Counted from the stretch's first letter, positions 19,055-28,878 are shown. The stretch: 64,000 nt of DNA from Vibrio chagasii (GCA_041879415.1 CP090851.1:1736001-1800000); one strand, 5' to 3'. Notes: generated from the letters alone by a model not told the origin. Made by a program: numbers and translations.

Positions 19055-19107
19055 TATATGTCCTCGCAGCTTCCAGCTGTGCAGTTCAATCGAAGCTGGG
19101 TTCCTTG

Positions 19108-19320
19108 CTACTTCCAACCTGGGATCCACGTTTGATTGTCGGTGAGGTCGCGCCAATTTATCGCTTCTTCTCGTTTCGTCATCACCGCTTCGATCAAACA
19201 GCGCACTACTTCTCCTTCGTCAAACTCTACCTCCGTAACCATAAAGTGCTTTTCCTTTTTCACCGGGCTAACGGCCGTCCACTTACTACGAAATAGTTTC
19301 TTGGGGTTGATACGGTTCAT
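19108..19320 (-). CDS. Small Trp-rich conserved protein (TIGR02450 type)
   Basis: The 70-residue protein matches the TIGR02450 Trp-rich family: 'INPKKLFRSKWTAVSP', 'KEKHFMVTEVEFDE', 'LIEAVMTKREEAINWRDL' and a terminal 'WIPGWK'. The function is unknown. The frame extends to 19398, but the ATG at 19320 has AGAGGTG ideally placed (about 4 bases upstream) and begins exactly at the family consensus. Confidence 0.85.
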   Translation of the reverse strand: MNRINPKKLFRSKWTAVSPVKKEKHFMVTEVEFDEGEVVRCLIEAVMTKREEAINWRDLTDNQTWIPGWK

Positions 19321-19404
19321 GAGCACCTCTCTCGCTTTAGTGTCGTTGATTATTCTTAGTTGTTTGAGCAGCAGAGAGTAATAGTCTCTTGCACGCAAAA
19401 AAGA

Positions 19405-19435
19405 TCAAAAAAAGCCAGCGTATCTCGCTGGCTTT
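19405..19435 (-). terminator. torZ terminator
   Basis: On the minus strand the perfect 10-base stem AAAGCCAGCG / CGCTGGCTTT with loop AGATA is followed by a T run. It lies just after the torZ stop. Confidence 0.88.
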
Positions 19436-19463
19436 GGTTTGATTATGGCTTTCGCGCTAGTCG

Positions 19464-21911
19464 TTAACCGTTTTTAGGCGGCACAAATGCGGTTAGTTCA
19501 AGGGCTGGACCTGTGTATTTCTCAATCTTCACAAGTGCAGAGTTCGCGGCACAGCCGTTTGCCAAGCGTGAAGTTGGGATATCCAATGTCAGGACGTTAC
19601 AGCCACCGTTCTTACAAAGACCAGTTTCTTTGTCTAGGTCAGGCCAACCACCTTCATGGATACATACTGCGCCTTGCTTGATGCCATCCGTCACCAATGC
19701 ACCCACCAAGACTTGTCCACGCTCGTTGTATGCACGAACAAGGTCACCCGTTTTAATGCCACGAGCCTTCGCATCTTCTACGTTAATAGAGATAGGCTCA
19801 CGATTTCCAATTGCGTATTCTTCACGAATCTTCGCGTAGTTGAACTGGCTATGCAGACGGTGCGCAGCGTGCGCAGTCATCAATTGAAGTTCATCACCTT
19901 TCGCTTTACCAAAGAACTCTGTTGGCTCAATCCATGTTGGGTGAGCAGGACAATCGGCAAGCTTGTAGCCTTCGATCGTTTTAGAGAAGATCTCGATCTT
20001 ACCACTTGGTGTGCCTAGTGGGTTCATCACTGGATCTTTGCGGAAATCAGCATGACGAACAAATTGTGCAGCCTTCTTGTTGAACTTCATTTCAATTAGC
20101 TGGTTGTCATCCCAGAACTTACCAAACTTCGGCATACGAACACGTGCTTTCTTACCTGCCTTCTGAGCTTCATCGTAGAAGCCTTTCAGCCACGCCATCT
20201 CATCTTTGCCTTCGGTAAACACATCACGGCCGCCAGCTTTGATCAATTCAGACATATCCGCAAAAACATCAAAGTCATTGCGTGCTTCGCCTTGTGGTTC
20301 AACAACTTGCTTCATCGGCACTAGGTGCTGGTTACTGTAGTCACCTGTCATTGTCATATCGTTACGTTCAAATGACGTGGTAATTGGCAATACAACATCG
20401 GCGTGCTTCGCAGCGGCTGTCCAGTAGATCTCAGAAATAACCACTAGCTCAGGTTTTTGCCATGCTTTGATCAAACGGTTGGTGTCTTGGTGATGCGTAA
20501 AGTTACCGCCGCCCGCCCACCAGATCATTTTCACGTCTGGGAACGTTAACTCATGACCATTGTGCATGTATGTTTGACCTGGGTTTTCTAATGCTTCTGT
20601 AATACGCGCTACAGGGAAGCTGTTCACTGCACCAGATACCGCCCAGTCATTACCGGCAGAAGAACCACCGCCAATAGACGCTGAAATCGCTGGTAATACA
20701 CCCGCATCACGAGTTGGGTTACCACCATTAGAGTAGTGATAAGACAGACCAAAACCACCACCAGGCAAGCCGATTTGACCTAGCATTGCCGCTAGCGTTA
20801 CCACCATCCAGTGACGTTGCTCACCGTATTGTTGGCGTTGAATACCCCAACCTGCCATGAGCATAGTGCGGTTTTGGCTAAAGATATCAGCAAGTAGTTC
20901 AAGCTGTTTCGCAGGAACGCCGGTAATCGCTTCAGCCCAAGCTGGTGTCTTCTCAACACCGTCCTCTTTACCCATCAGGTACGCTTCGAATTTATCGTAA
21001 CCTGTCGTGTATTTATTTAGGAACTCGACATCGTGCTTACCCTTTTTAACCAAAGAGTGTGCAATACCCATCATCATCGCAACGTCTGTCATTGGACGAG
21101 GCGCAATCCATTGAACGGCATCGCCAAAGAACTCGATTGTCTCAGAGCGCATTGGGTCAACTGCAATGATCGTCTTGCCAGATTTTTTAAGCTGGTGGAA
21201 GAACTCTAAGCCTGAGCAATCGGTTGAGCTCCAAGCAATTTTAAGCGTATTCAGCGGGTTCATACCCCAAAGAACGACAACGTCAGAGCTTTCTAGTACC
21301 ACTGGGTGCGTTGTTTGTTGCTCGTATACTTCAATAGAGCCCATAACGTGCGGCATGATGACTTGTGCAGCACCAGTAGAGTAGTCACCTAAGTGGCCTG
21401 AATAACCACCAGCCAAGCTCATGTAACGCTGCAATAGTGTTTGCGCTTTGTGTAACACACCACTTGAACGCCAACCGTAAGATCCCGCAAATACTGACTC
21501 AGGACCATTTTCTTTACGAATTCGCATGTGCTGTTCATGAATAAGCTTATAAGCTTCATCCCAAGAAACTCGAACATACTCATCATCACCACGAACGCCC
21601 GTTGGTGCTGATGGGTTGTCTAAAAAGCCTTTACGAACCATTGGGTACTTAACACGCGCTTTAGTATGTACTTGGTCTGGACCTGTCGTTTGAAGGCTGT
21701 TTGGAACCGTTTGAGCGAGTGCGTTGGTTGTTGACACTAACTTGCCGTCTTTTACTTCACACAGCATAGGCCCCATACGACCTGCTGTTAGTACACCATT
21801 ACCACGCTTGTTTCCAGCCGACGCTGTCATTGGCGTTAGCGACGTAAATGCAAGCGCACCAGCTGCCATGCCCGTTCCTTTAAGGAATCCGCGACGAGTA
21901 ATATCAGTCAT
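19464..21911 (-). CDS. torZ: TorZ-type periplasmic TMAO/biotin-sulfoxide reductase
   Basis: An 815-residue molybdopterin (bis-MGD) reductase with a twin-arginine signal ('[16 protein letters not shown]'), so it is exported folded. It lacks an N-terminal iron-sulfur cysteine motif, as expected for the TorA/BisC/DorA branch. '[17 protein letters not shown]' carries the expected serine molybdenum ligand. From memory the sequence follows E. coli TorZ closely ('[20 protein letters not shown]', '[12 protein letters not shown]', '[14 protein letters not shown]'). The ATG at 21911 follows AGGG and begins directly before the Tat motif; an upstream TTG/Met extension was rejected. It lies 19 bases after the pentaheme cytochrome torY, its electron donor. 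It reduces TMAO and probably other S/N-oxides during anaerobic respiration. Confidence 0.93.
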   Translation of the reverse strand: MTDITRRGFLKGTGMAAGALAFTSLTPMTASAGNKRGNGVLTAGRMGPMLCEVKDGKLVSTTNALAQTVPNSLQTTGPDQVHTKARVKYPMVRKGFLDNPSAPTGVRGDDEYVRVSWDEAYKLIHEQHMRIRKENGPESVFAGSYGWRSSGVLHKAQTLLQRYMSLAGGYSGHLGDYSTGAAQVIMPHVMGSIEVYEQQTTHPVVLESSDVVVLWGMNPLNTLKIAWSSTDCSGLEFFHQLKKSGKTIIAVDPMRSETIEFFGDAVQWIAPRPMTDVAMMMGIAHSLVKKGKHDVEFLNKYTTGYDKFEAYLMGKEDGVEKTPAWAEAITGVPAKQLELLADIFSQNRTMLMAGWGIQRQQYGEQRHWMVVTLAAMLGQIGLPGGGFGLSYHYSNGGNPTRDAGVLPAISASIGGGSSAGNDWAVSGAVNSFPVARITEALENPGQTYMHNGHELTFPDVKMIWWAGGGNFTHHQDTNRLIKAWQKPELVVISEIYWTAAAKHADVVLPITTSFERNDMTMTGDYSNQHLVPMKQVVEPQGEARNDFDVFADMSELIKAGGRDVFTEGKDEMAWLKGFYDEAQKAGKKARVRMPKFGKFWDDNQLIEMKFNKKAAQFVRHADFRKDPVMNPLGTPSGKIEIFSKTIEGYKLADCPAHPTWIEPTEFFGKAKGDELQLMTAHAAHRLHSQFNYAKIREEYAIGNREPISINVEDAKARGIKTGDLVRAYNERGQVLVGALVTDGIKQGAVCIHEGGWPDLDKETGLCKNGGCNVLTLDIPTSRLANGCAANSALVKIEKYTGPALELTAFVPPKNG

Positions 21912-21930
21912 AATTATTTCCCTTTGTTTC

Positions 21931-23025
21931 TTAGTGGCCAGCCACATCTTTTGCGTGGTTCTGGAAGTATTTAGTCAGTAGTTCTAGATCTTGGTCAGAA
22001 ATATCAGTTCGCTCGCCCATGCCTTTTGCAACTGGGCCCCAAGCATTAACGGTGAAGTGGTTTGCACCAATTTTTGCGTGACATGTTGAGCAGTAAACAT
22101 TGTCAAGCTCTTCCGCGTATTCCCAGATTGGCTCTAGTGAATCCAATACAGGTGCATCAATGGTTGCGGTTAGAACAGCTGGTCGCCATTCATTGCCGTA
22201 TTCATCAGCCTCAAAATTACCAACGTTAAGGCTCGCCTGTCCTTGCTCGGTAAGCATTGCAACAATCGCTCGCTGACCATTGCCGTAGTACAGCACTTGT
22301 TCTGCACCTTTCATTTGATAAGCATGTAGCTCAACAGTACGCTCGGTACCTTCGACGTTTTTCACATCTAGACGTGCGGTAGGGTTAATCGTGCCAAGCT
22401 CACCAATATCGATAGTTTCAGCTGAGTAAACCACCTTAGCTTTAGGGTCTGTTTTCTCGGTGAATGCCATCAAGTTGTCGAATGCCTCGCTGTCCATTTC
22501 AGGCTCTGGTGCAAAGTGCGCGACACCCTTGTGACAATCGATACAGGTTTGGTTATTTTCTTGTCCATATTCGTGCATTTTTGCCGCATCTTCCGACTGC
22601 TCATAGCTATCCATTGCGTCGAAGGTATGACAAGAGCGACAAGTAGCAGAATCACTCTCACGTAATTGAGCCCACACCGTTTCAGCCATCGCCATGCGGT
22701 GCTCTTCATACTTCTCTTCTGTATCAATTTTTCCAGTCACAAACTCGTGGTAGATATCTTTTGAGGCACGAATCTTGGTGATTACGTAGTCAACTGGATC
22801 AGAAGGAATATGGCAGTCAGAGCATTCAGCACGAATACCTTTTGCATTACTGAAGTGGATTGAGCCTTCATACTCTTCGTAAGGGATTTGCATAGTGTGA
22901 CAAGAAGTACAGAACTCGGTACTAGAGGTGTAATGCATAATGGCTGCAGTGCCGCCAAGCGTTAACCAACCGATACCAATGCCCACAGCGGCAATAAGAG
23001 CAATGTATCGTTTTTTAATAGACAT
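21931..23025 (-). CDS. torY: TorY/TorC-type pentaheme c-type cytochrome
   Basis: The 364-residue protein is anchored by one N-terminal helix (residues 9-30). It carries five CXXCH heme sites, at Cys39, Cys68, Cys129, Cys161 and Cys312. The first four form the NapC/NirT-like quinol-oxidising domain, and the fifth is in a separate C-terminal domain that in TorC contacts the terminal reductase. It passes electrons from the menaquinol pool to the adjacent molybdoenzyme. The torY name, rather than torC, follows from the linked reductase resembling TorZ. No torE- or torD-like gene is adjacent. Confidence 0.92.
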   Translation of the reverse strand: MSIKKRYIALIAAVGIGIGWLTLGGTAAIMHYTSSTEFCTSCHTMQIPYEEYEGSIHFSNAKGIRAECSDCHIPSDPVDYVITKIRASKDIYHEFVTGKIDTEEKYEEHRMAMAETVWAQLRESDSATCRSCHTFDAMDSYEQSEDAAKMHEYGQENNQTCIDCHKGVAHFAPEPEMDSEAFDNLMAFTEKTDPKAKVVYSAETIDIGELGTINPTARLDVKNVEGTERTVELHAYQMKGAEQVLYYGNGQRAIVAMLTEQGQASLNVGNFEADEYGNEWRPAVLTATIDAPVLDSLEPIWEYAEELDNVYCSTCHAKIGANHFTVNAWGPVAKGMGERTDISDQDLELLTKYFQNHAKDVAGH

Positions 23026-23341
23026 AATTAGAAATCATCTTCAACAATTAGTAACAATTGCGAACAGAATAATACTTTAGGGTTACCCGCTATTGATTCA
23101 CGTCATAATTTGCCTTTATTGATAATAAAGAAAACTAACAATGAGACCTAAACACAACTGAACCATATAGATGACTACGCAATCATTTTCAATTACATTC
23201 ATCATGCAAATAAAATGGGTTGATTTATAAAACGGAGGGAGAAGCATCGACCCCGAAATCACGCAGAAAGCAGATTAAAATCAAGATAGAAAATCACAAG
23301 GACGCTTACACTATCCCCAAATTCATGCCACCGAATGAGAT
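23026..23341. promoter_or_regulatory. Intergenic region upstream of torYZ and of the NifW-like gene
   Basis: This 316-base AT-rich stretch holds no credible gene. It must contain the torYZ promoter (minus) and probably that of the NifW-like gene (plus). I could not identify convincing Fnr, NarP or TorR sites by eye. Confidence 0.4.
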
Positions 23342-23617
23342 ATGAGCCAAACAGAATTCCAGCAAAAAATGGCGAGCTTTACCTCTATTGAACAAGCGCT
23401 CGATTACTTTGAAATTGGGTTTGATAGTAAGTTCATCGACCAAAATAGAGTCGAGCTTGTGAAACGCTTTAATGGCTATCTGATCCTGTCGAAACCTGAC
23501 GATTGGTTTTCTGGAAGAAGAGCCCTGAAAAATGCCTACTGCAAGGTGCAACGCAGTAAGTTAGATCGTTATACGCGTTCGGCTTGCCGAGGGTGCACAA
23601 CTTGCCAGCGTCGATAG
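23342..23617 (+). CDS. NifW-like small protein with C-terminal cysteine cluster
   Basis: The 91-residue protein resembles the nitrogenase-stabilising/protective NifW family: 'FTSIEQALDYFEIGFDSKFI' then 'NRVELVKRFNGYL' parallels the NifW consensus of 'LSSAEDF..YFGV.FD' then 'NRLHILKRFHDYL'. In diazotrophs NifW helps protect or mature the MoFe protein. No nif gene is visible here, so a nitrogenase role is not implied. The C-terminus carries a basic cysteine cluster 'ACRGCTTCQRR' (three Cys) that could bind metal; this tail is not something I associate with classical NifW. It lies divergent from torYZ, a molybdoenzyme locus, which is intriguing but circumstantial. The RBS is weak (GAG). Confidence 0.6.
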   Translation: MSQTEFQQKMASFTSIEQALDYFEIGFDSKFIDQNRVELVKRFNGYLILSKPDDWFSGRRALKNAYCKVQRSKLDRYTRSACRGCTTCQRR

Positions 23618-23751
23618 ACATAAAATGCTGTTAACAAAGAGAGCTCGGAAATAGATAGTTGAAATAACATCTCATTACGATTTAGTTAGTAGTTTGCTCG
23701 AAAAAAAGTGTGCTAGTCTTACGACAACTCAACTACGAGATAACAACTACA

Positions 23752-24876
23752 ATGAAAATTTTCAGCAATTTCGAAAGCGGCAACATTCACGTCGTTTCAG
23801 CAGATTCACCACAAAACATTCAACTGACTATCCCTGCAGACAACCAAACTGAAATCTCTCAGTGGTTCCATTTCCGTTTAGAAAGTGAAGCGCAACAAAC
23901 TCACCATTTTGAAATCGGTCAATTGGCAACGTCTGCTTATCCTGAGGGCTGGAAGGATTACGATGTAGTTGCATCGTATGACCGCGAAGAGTGGTTCCGT
24001 ATCCCATCTCAGTTCGATGGTGACACGCTGAGCTTTGACATCATTCCTGAGCACGACTCAATGTACTTCGCGTACTTTGCGCCATACTCATACGATCGTC
24101 ACCAAGATCTTCTGCACAGTGCACAAACTCACCCTGCGTGTAAGCTTGAAACACTAGGCCACACGCTAGACAACAACGACATAACTTTGCTAACCATTGG
24201 TGAACCTAGTGAAGAGAAGAAAAATATTTGGGTTATTGGTCGTCAACACCCTGGCGAGACAATGGCTGAATGGTTGATTGAAGGCCTACTTCAGCGCCTA
24301 CTTGACGAAACAGACACAGTAGGTCGTTCTCTTCTCGACAGCGTAGTATTCCGCGTTGTTCCGAACATGAACCCAGATGGCAGTATCCGTGGTCACCTCC
24401 GTACCAACGCAATTGGCGTGAACCTGAACCGCGAATGGCAATCACCTTCTATGGAACGCAGCCCTGAAGTATTCCTTGTGCGTGAACGCATGTTAGAAAC
24501 TGGCGTTGATATGTGTTTAGACATTCATGGCGATGAAGCGATTCCATATAACTTTGTGGCAGGTAGCGAAGGTACACCTTCTTACAATGAGCGCATCGCG
24601 AAGCTAGAGAAACACTTCAAGCAAGCACTACTCACGATTACGCCAGAGTTCCAAGACGAGTTTGGCTACGATAAAGATGAGCCAGGCAAAGCGAACATGA
24701 CGGTAGGTACCAACTGGATCGGTGAGCAGTTCAAGTGCTTGGCGTACACGGTTGAGATGCCATTTAAAGATCACATCAGCCACGCTGACGAACTTTACGG
24801 TTGGTCGCCAGAACGTAGTGTTGCGTTTGGTCACGACATGCTAGCGGCGGTTTGGGCGACAGTAGACGAGCTATAA
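23752..24876 (+). CDS. M14-family carboxypeptidase (cytosolic carboxypeptidase-like)
   Basis: The 374-residue soluble zinc peptidase has an N-terminal beta-sandwich domain (about residues 1-115) followed by a peptidase M14 domain, the layout of bacterial relatives of cytosolic carboxypeptidases. Zinc ligands are in 'GRQHPGETMAEW' (His and Glu) and the later 'DIHGDEAIPY' (His). The substrate-binding 'VNLNREW' and the catalytic Glu in 'YTVEMPFKD' are also present. It trims C-terminal residues from peptides or proteins, but the physiological substrate is unknown. No signal peptide is seen, so it is cytoplasmic. The frame extends to 23710 but 'MKIFSNFESGNI' is the natural start. A strong terminator follows. 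Confidence 0.9.
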   Translation: MKIFSNFESGNIHVVSADSPQNIQLTIPADNQTEISQWFHFRLESEAQQTHHFEIGQLATSAYPEGWKDYDVVASYDREEWFRIPSQFDGDTLSFDIIPEHDSMYFAYFAPYSYDRHQDLLHSAQTHPACKLETLGHTLDNNDITLLTIGEPSEEKKNIWVIGRQHPGETMAEWLIEGLLQRLLDETDTVGRSLLDSVVFRVVPNMNPDGSIRGHLRTNAIGVNLNREWQSPSMERSPEVFLVRERMLETGVDMCLDIHGDEAIPYNFVAGSEGTPSYNERIAKLEKHFKQALLTITPEFQDEFGYDKDEPGKANMTVGTNWIGEQFKCLAYTVEMPFKDHISHADELYGWSPERSVAFGHDMLAAVWATVDEL

Positions 24877-24921
24877 AGCAACGAGTATCTTGGCTATCAA
24901 AACCAGGACTGTAGATAGAAC

Positions 24922-24955
24922 AAAGCCCAGCACTTGCGAAAGTGCTGGGCTTTTT
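24922..24955. terminator. Strong terminator after the carboxypeptidase gene
   Basis: The perfect stem AAAGCCCAGCACTT / AAGTGCTGGGCTTT with a tiny loop is followed by TTTTT. Its minus-strand reading also has a short T run, so it may serve the PilZ gene too. Confidence 0.92.
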
Positions 24956-25006
24956 AATGTTTGCCTATGATTTACGATTTATCGAGCCACCTAGCTCTAG
25001 AGGCCG

Positions 25007-25363
25007 TTATGCGACTCTCAAGCTCGCGAAAAAGACTGGGTATTTTTTCCTGATGTGCCTTTGCTCAGACACCATATCCTTAAAGCTTGGTCCTTGTGAT
25101 AACTGAACAACCACTTCATCGCCTTCTTGACGTAACACAGCACCACTAATAGCAACACTATTGTTGCCATGTAGCCTCAAAGTTCCTGCCATTGAGAAGC
25201 CACGATATACAGGGATGATGTTACGCATCATAAGGCGGACACCCTTTTCAGAAACCTCACTGACGTGAAAAAGCTCATCCTTGATTCGCATCACCGGGCG
25301 TGCCTTGTGTGGGTACTTCAAACGGTAATATTTGCGCTTCTGAATGAATGACTTTTCACTCAT
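25007..25363 (-). CDS. PilZ-domain protein
   Basis: The 118-residue single-domain protein has the PilZ c-di-GMP-binding layout: a basic N-terminal segment 'KRKYYRLKYPHKARPVMR', then 'FHVSEVSEKGVRLMM', then beta strands. The consensus RxxxR is represented by 'RKYYRLKY' and D/NxSxxG by 'SEVSEKG'. The variations mean binding is likely but not certain. The frame reaches 25480, but the ATG at 25363 has AGGGAG 6 bases upstream. Its partner is unknown. Confidence 0.82.
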   Translation of the reverse strand: MSEKSFIQKRKYYRLKYPHKARPVMRIKDELFHVSEVSEKGVRLMMRNIIPVYRGFSMAGTLRLHGNNSVAISGAVLRQEGDEVVVQLSQGPSFKDMVSEQRHIRKKYPVFFASLRVA

Positions 25364-25640
25364 CTGTGACTCCCTGTCTCTGTTTATTCGCAGTAGTAAA
25401 CTGGTCGTTGATTTCAACGATTCGTAGCCATTCGTAAGTATCGAACAACCGAATAGCCTTCCGCCCAGTTTGTAATTCAACTCAGATATTCATCAAATTA
25501 ATGACTGGTTATTATATCGGCTTTGCTAGTTATTGCTTTAAGCATTTATACAGAGATAGCTGGATTCCACATGATTCACTAAAAAGTGAGATATGAGTCG
25601 TATCGTCTTAGCCTCAATACCTCATACCGGCTCATCAAAC

Positions 25641-26267
25641 CTACAGCTGAAACAAAGCTAACTGAATACTGAAACCGACAAATAGCACGCCACATACAAT
25701 ATTCATCATTTGCGAGGTACGCTTTTGAACCAATAAGCGTTTAAAGGTATCTGCCATTAGAATCACTACCAAGAACCACATTGAAACGACCATCGCCTGA
25801 ATCCCGCCTAGAATCAGACTGTCGGACACAATTGCGTCTGTAGTAACAAATTGGGGGAAGATCGATAGATAAAACAGGACGATCTTAGGGTTAAGTAGAT
25901 TAGTAAGTAGTCCTTTAAAAAACTGGCTATAGAGTTTGCTCCCGGATGCACTCACGACAGAAAGAACGCCCTCTTGAGCACGGAATGCCGCCCGAAAGTG
26001 GTTGTAGCCTAACCAGAGCAGATACAAAACACCCGCCCATTTCAGTCCCTCAAATGCCATTGGCGTTTTCGACAGTAATAGGCTGATACCATTCGCAGAA
26101 ATAAAGGCGTGGAAAAAGAAACCACATGACACGCCTAACACATTCACAAATGCGAACAGCTTCCTTTGAGTCAACGCTGTGCTTAACACAAGCAATGCAT
26201 TGGGTCCTGGAATAATGGCAATAAAAAAGACAATAACAATGAACAGCCAGATACTATCCCAACTCAT
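25641..26267 (-). CDS. LysE/RhtB-family amino-acid exporter
   Basis: The 208-residue inner-membrane protein has about six hydrophobic helices. The signature 'IAIIPGPNALLVLSTALTQRK' in the first part of the protein is typical of the LysE/RhtB superfamily, followed by 'GVSCGFFFHAF' and 'LKWAGVLYLLWLGYNHFR'. Family members export basic or neutral amino acids or homoserine/threonine lactones. The substrate is not determinable. It is a single gene, convergent with nothing close, and divergent from the helicase gene. Confidence 0.9.
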   Translation of the reverse strand: MSWDSIWLFIVIVFFIAIIPGPNALLVLSTALTQRKLFAFVNVLGVSCGFFFHAFISANGISLLLSKTPMAFEGLKWAGVLYLLWLGYNHFRAAFRAQEGVLSVVSASGSKLYSQFFKGLLTNLLNPKIVLFYLSIFPQFVTTDAIVSDSLILGGIQAMVVSMWFLVVILMADTFKRLLVQKRTSQMMNIVCGVLFVGFSIQLALFQL

Positions 26268-26476
26268 TTTGTTCTCATACAGTGAAGGTTTTTAGGGCAG
26301 ACATTGTACGTCCAATTGATGTCATTACAATATGATAAACGCTTAATTAACTCGTATGTCTAACTTACAAAATTGGCGCATATAATAAATACGTTTATCG
26401 TGAAGCAAACAAAACTGATTCTCTAACATTTGTAGCCCTGTTAGACTCCACCTCCCTTTTGATACTTGGTTCATTT

Positions 26477-27745
26477 ATGTCATTTGCTAACCTAACCCTA
26501 AACACAAAAACCGTTGCTGCTCTCCCGTCTCAATTCCATAAGCCGACTGAGATCCAACAAGCGGTCATTCCTACGATTGTTTCGGGGAAAGATGTGCTTG
26601 CATTGGCTCAAACAGGTAGCGGGAAAACATTGGCATTTGGGTTACCTTTGCTCAATAACATCGACCAAGGTTCGAATAAACTGCAAGCGCTTGTCATCGT
26701 TCCAACACGCGAGCTAGCGTCTCAAGTGACTGAGTCTTTAAAACCGATTGCAACTGCCCTGAGTATCAAAACGGTAACGCTTACGGGCGGTAGAAATGCA
26801 GATGAACAACAGCAGCAACTGTCAACCGCACCTCAGCTCGCCATCGCTACGCCAGGGCGCCTGCTTGCACTCATCAAGAGTGGTGAATTAGGGTTAGCTC
26901 AATGCACATCACTAGTTTTAGATGAAGCCGATCGATTGATCGACATGGGCTTTTGGCCAGATATTCAAGCGATCACCGCAGCTCTGCCAACTAAGCGCCA
27001 ATCACTGTTATTCTCTGCAACGCTTCCACCTGAGTTAGTCAACCAAGCTGAAACGCTTTTATCGAACCCAGAGAAGATTACAACTCATAAAGAAAACAGC
27101 GTTGTAGAAACTATTGAAGAGACACTGTATCTGGTAAACAAAGGCAGTAAAGCTCAAGCATTGATTGCTTTGCTCAATCAGAACCCGTGGCCACAAGTAT
27201 TAGTGTTTATTGGCGCAAAAGACAACGCAGACGCACTAACCAAGCGTTTAAACAAAGCCAAAATCAGCGTGAGTGCATTACATGGCAACAAGAGCCAAGA
27301 AGAACGAGCACAAGCATTAGACAGCTTTAAAAATGGTGATACCCGTGTGCTTATCGCGACTGATGTGATGGCTCGTGGTATCCATATTGATCAGCTACCC
27401 ATTGTGATTAACTTTGAGTTACCACCTCATTCAGCTACTTATGTACACCGCGTTGGAAGAACAGCGAGAGCAGGAAGTACTGGTTGTGCAATCTCGCTGG
27501 TTAGCCACAGTGAAACTGACTACCTGACTGCCATTCGCACTTTAACCAACAAAGCACTGCCGCTGCAGTCTTTAGAAGGCTTCCCAGTCACAGACAAACC
27601 AGCGTCAGAAACAACCGCTCGTAAGCGCCCACCAAAAGACAAAATGGCCAACCGCAGAACGGCTAAAAAGAAGAGCGTAAAACAGTTTAAGAGCAAATCG
27701 AATAGCTCTAGATCCAACAGCTCCAAGCCAACGAGATCAAAGTAG
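26477..27745 (+). CDS. DEAD-box ATP-dependent RNA helicase (RhlE-like)
   Basis: The 422-residue SF2 helicase has all core motifs: Q-motif 'KPTEIQQAVIP', I 'AQTGSGKT', Ia 'PTREL', Ib 'TPGR', II 'DEAD', III 'SAT', IV 'VLVFIGAK', V 'ATDVMARGI' and VI 'HRVGRTARAG'. A basic, Lys/Ser-rich tail (last ~50 residues) probably binds RNA. It most resembles the RhlE group, which acts in ribosome assembly or mRNA decay. The frame extends to a TTG at 26459; the ATG at 26477 ('MSFANLTLNTKTV') fits the family. Confidence 0.92.
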   Translation: MSFANLTLNTKTVAALPSQFHKPTEIQQAVIPTIVSGKDVLALAQTGSGKTLAFGLPLLNNIDQGSNKLQALVIVPTRELASQVTESLKPIATALSIKTVTLTGGRNADEQQQQLSTAPQLAIATPGRLLALIKSGELGLAQCTSLVLDEADRLIDMGFWPDIQAITAALPTKRQSLLFSATLPPELVNQAETLLSNPEKITTHKENSVVETIEETLYLVNKGSKAQALIALLNQNPWPQVLVFIGAKDNADALTKRLNKAKISVSALHGNKSQEERAQALDSFKNGDTRVLIATDVMARGIHIDQLPIVINFELPPHSATYVHRVGRTARAGSTGCAISLVSHSETDYLTAIRTLTNKALPLQSLEGFPVTDKPASETTARKRPPKDKMANRRTAKKKSVKQFKSKSNSSRSNSSKPTRSK

Positions 27746-27816
27746 AGCGAGAGCAAGGATTCAGCGTTTGTCCCTGTTAATTCCCAAACTCAACGACATT
27801 CATTTTGATTAAATTC

Positions 27817-27843
27817 AGCCCAGAGTTTTCTGGGCTTTTTTTC
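27817..27843 (+). terminator. Terminator after the DEAD-box helicase gene
   Basis: The perfect 7-base stem AGCCCAG / CTGGGCT with loop AGTTTT is followed by a long T run. Confidence 0.9.
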
Positions 27844-28032
27844 GCTTCAACCATCCATTTTCTGATGCTAAATATGACACTAATACGATTTGCTAGATGA
27901 CATTTTTGTGAATTACGAAGGCAAGGTATTGATTCTTGGTTGCTCAAAAAAAATACTTTCTGATCACGTTGACGCCCCTATATCTGGCAACTAGATTTTT
28001 CTATTAGTGTCTAAAACCAGGAGGTCATTGAA

Positions 28033-28254
28033 ATGAAACGTGCTAGCTCTACATATCGATTACAACTGATTAAGGAAGTGGCAACTCGCCGAGATCGTCA
28101 ACGTTCAAATGACCCGATGGCAAACTACATTCAAACTCTAATCGACAACAAAGATGACTGTGATACTTCAGTTGAACGCAACCAAAGATTCAGTGGAAAC
28201 CATTTTGATGAGCACATTGGTGGCTGGGTTAGCGATCATTGGGGTTGTAAATAA
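28033..28254 (+). CDS. Small conserved-looking hypothetical protein
   Basis: A 73-residue protein that I do not recognise. It is preceded by a near-perfect Shine-Dalgarno (AGGAGG, 8 bases upstream of ATG), which argues that it is a real gene. The N-terminal half is basic ('MKRASSTYRLQLIKEVATRRDRQR'). The C-terminal half is acidic and ends 'GGWVSDHWGCK', with a single Cys. No signal peptide or membrane helix is present. It stands alone, downstream of the helicase terminator. Confidence 0.7.
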   Translation: MKRASSTYRLQLIKEVATRRDRQRSNDPMANYIQTLIDNKDDCDTSVERNQRFSGNHFDEHIGGWVSDHWGCK

Positions 28255-28367
28255 AACCACCAGCTTTGCTGCTGTAGAATTAATCTCCGCATTAACCTAT
28301 CATCTGCAACAACTTCCAATCATTGAGTAAGCAGAAAGTGTCTGAGTTAAAAAGAGAAAAAGAAGTG

Positions 28368-28670
28368 ATGGTTGCCTTCCAAGTGATCCCTCGCGTTAAA
28401 GAAGGCAACAACTTCGAAGTGGTCGATAAAGCAATTGAAGTCGTGAAAGAAGCCGGTGTTCCCTTCCAAGTCGGTGCGATGGAAACGACCATGAAAGGCG
28501 AACTCAATCAATTACTCGATATCATCAAAAATGCTGAGCAGGCTTGTTACGATGCTGGGGCCGTCGAGGTCATCACAAACATCAAGATTCACAGCAAGAC
28601 CACCGCTGCCGATGATACATTTTGCACGTATCATCGTGGTGTGACGAAAGCGAATCATATGTTTGTGTAA
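28368..28670 (+). CDS. MTH1187/DUF77-family thiamine-binding protein
   Basis: A protein of 100 residues matching the small MTH1187/YkoF-like (PF01910, formerly DUF77) family: 'VAFQVIPRV', 'VVDKAIEVVKEAGVPFQVGAMETTMKGELNQLL' and 'VEVITNIKIHSK'. The family has a ferredoxin-like fold, and characterised members bind thiamine (HMP/thiamine) in the cytoplasm. The frame extends to a TTG at 28323; the ATG at 28368 matches the family's length, with an A/G-rich stretch upstream. It is unlinked to thiamine genes here, though the ynjBCD importer lies 2 kb downstream. Confidence 0.8.
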   Translation: MVAFQVIPRVKEGNNFEVVDKAIEVVKEAGVPFQVGAMETTMKGELNQLLDIIKNAEQACYDAGAVEVITNIKIHSKTTAADDTFCTYHRGVTKANHMFV

Positions 28671-28710
28671 GAAAGTTCTGTTAAAGAAAGACTCTAATTA
28701 ATCAGTGATG

Positions 28711-28878
28711 TTATTGAAAAGGCATATCGGAAAGGTGAGACAGTATCTCCATGCGCTCTTCTTCTGACATGGTATGCCAGTCACGCGCGCTTTCCTCAGG
28801 GTCATCTTTCGCCCCTAATCGCTTTCTATCCAAAGCTTTAACTGGTTTCTTGTTGAGTTTTACGTCCTTTTTATTCAT
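28711..28878 (-). CDS. Small hypothetical protein
   Basis: A 55-residue soluble protein. The ATG at 28878 is preceded by GAGGAG about 11 bases upstream. The basic N-terminal half ('KKDVKLNKKPVKALDRKRL') gives way to an acidic helical C-terminus ('MSEEERMEILSHLSDM'). I do not recognise a family. An opposing 79-residue frame on the plus strand overlaps and lacks a good RBS, so the minus reading was chosen. Confidence 0.6.
   Translation of the reverse strand: MNKKDVKLNKKPVKALDRKRLGAKDDPEESARDWHTMSEEERMEILSHLSDMPFQ

Noticed and set aside
19464..21911. Naming the 19.5 kb reductase torA
   Set aside because: Sequence motifs and the TorY-like cytochrome beside it follow TorZ more closely; the right-edge gene is the TorA-type enzyme.
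23342..23617. Nitrogen-fixation island
   Set aside because: Only a NifW-like protein is present; no nifHDK or related genes are in the window.
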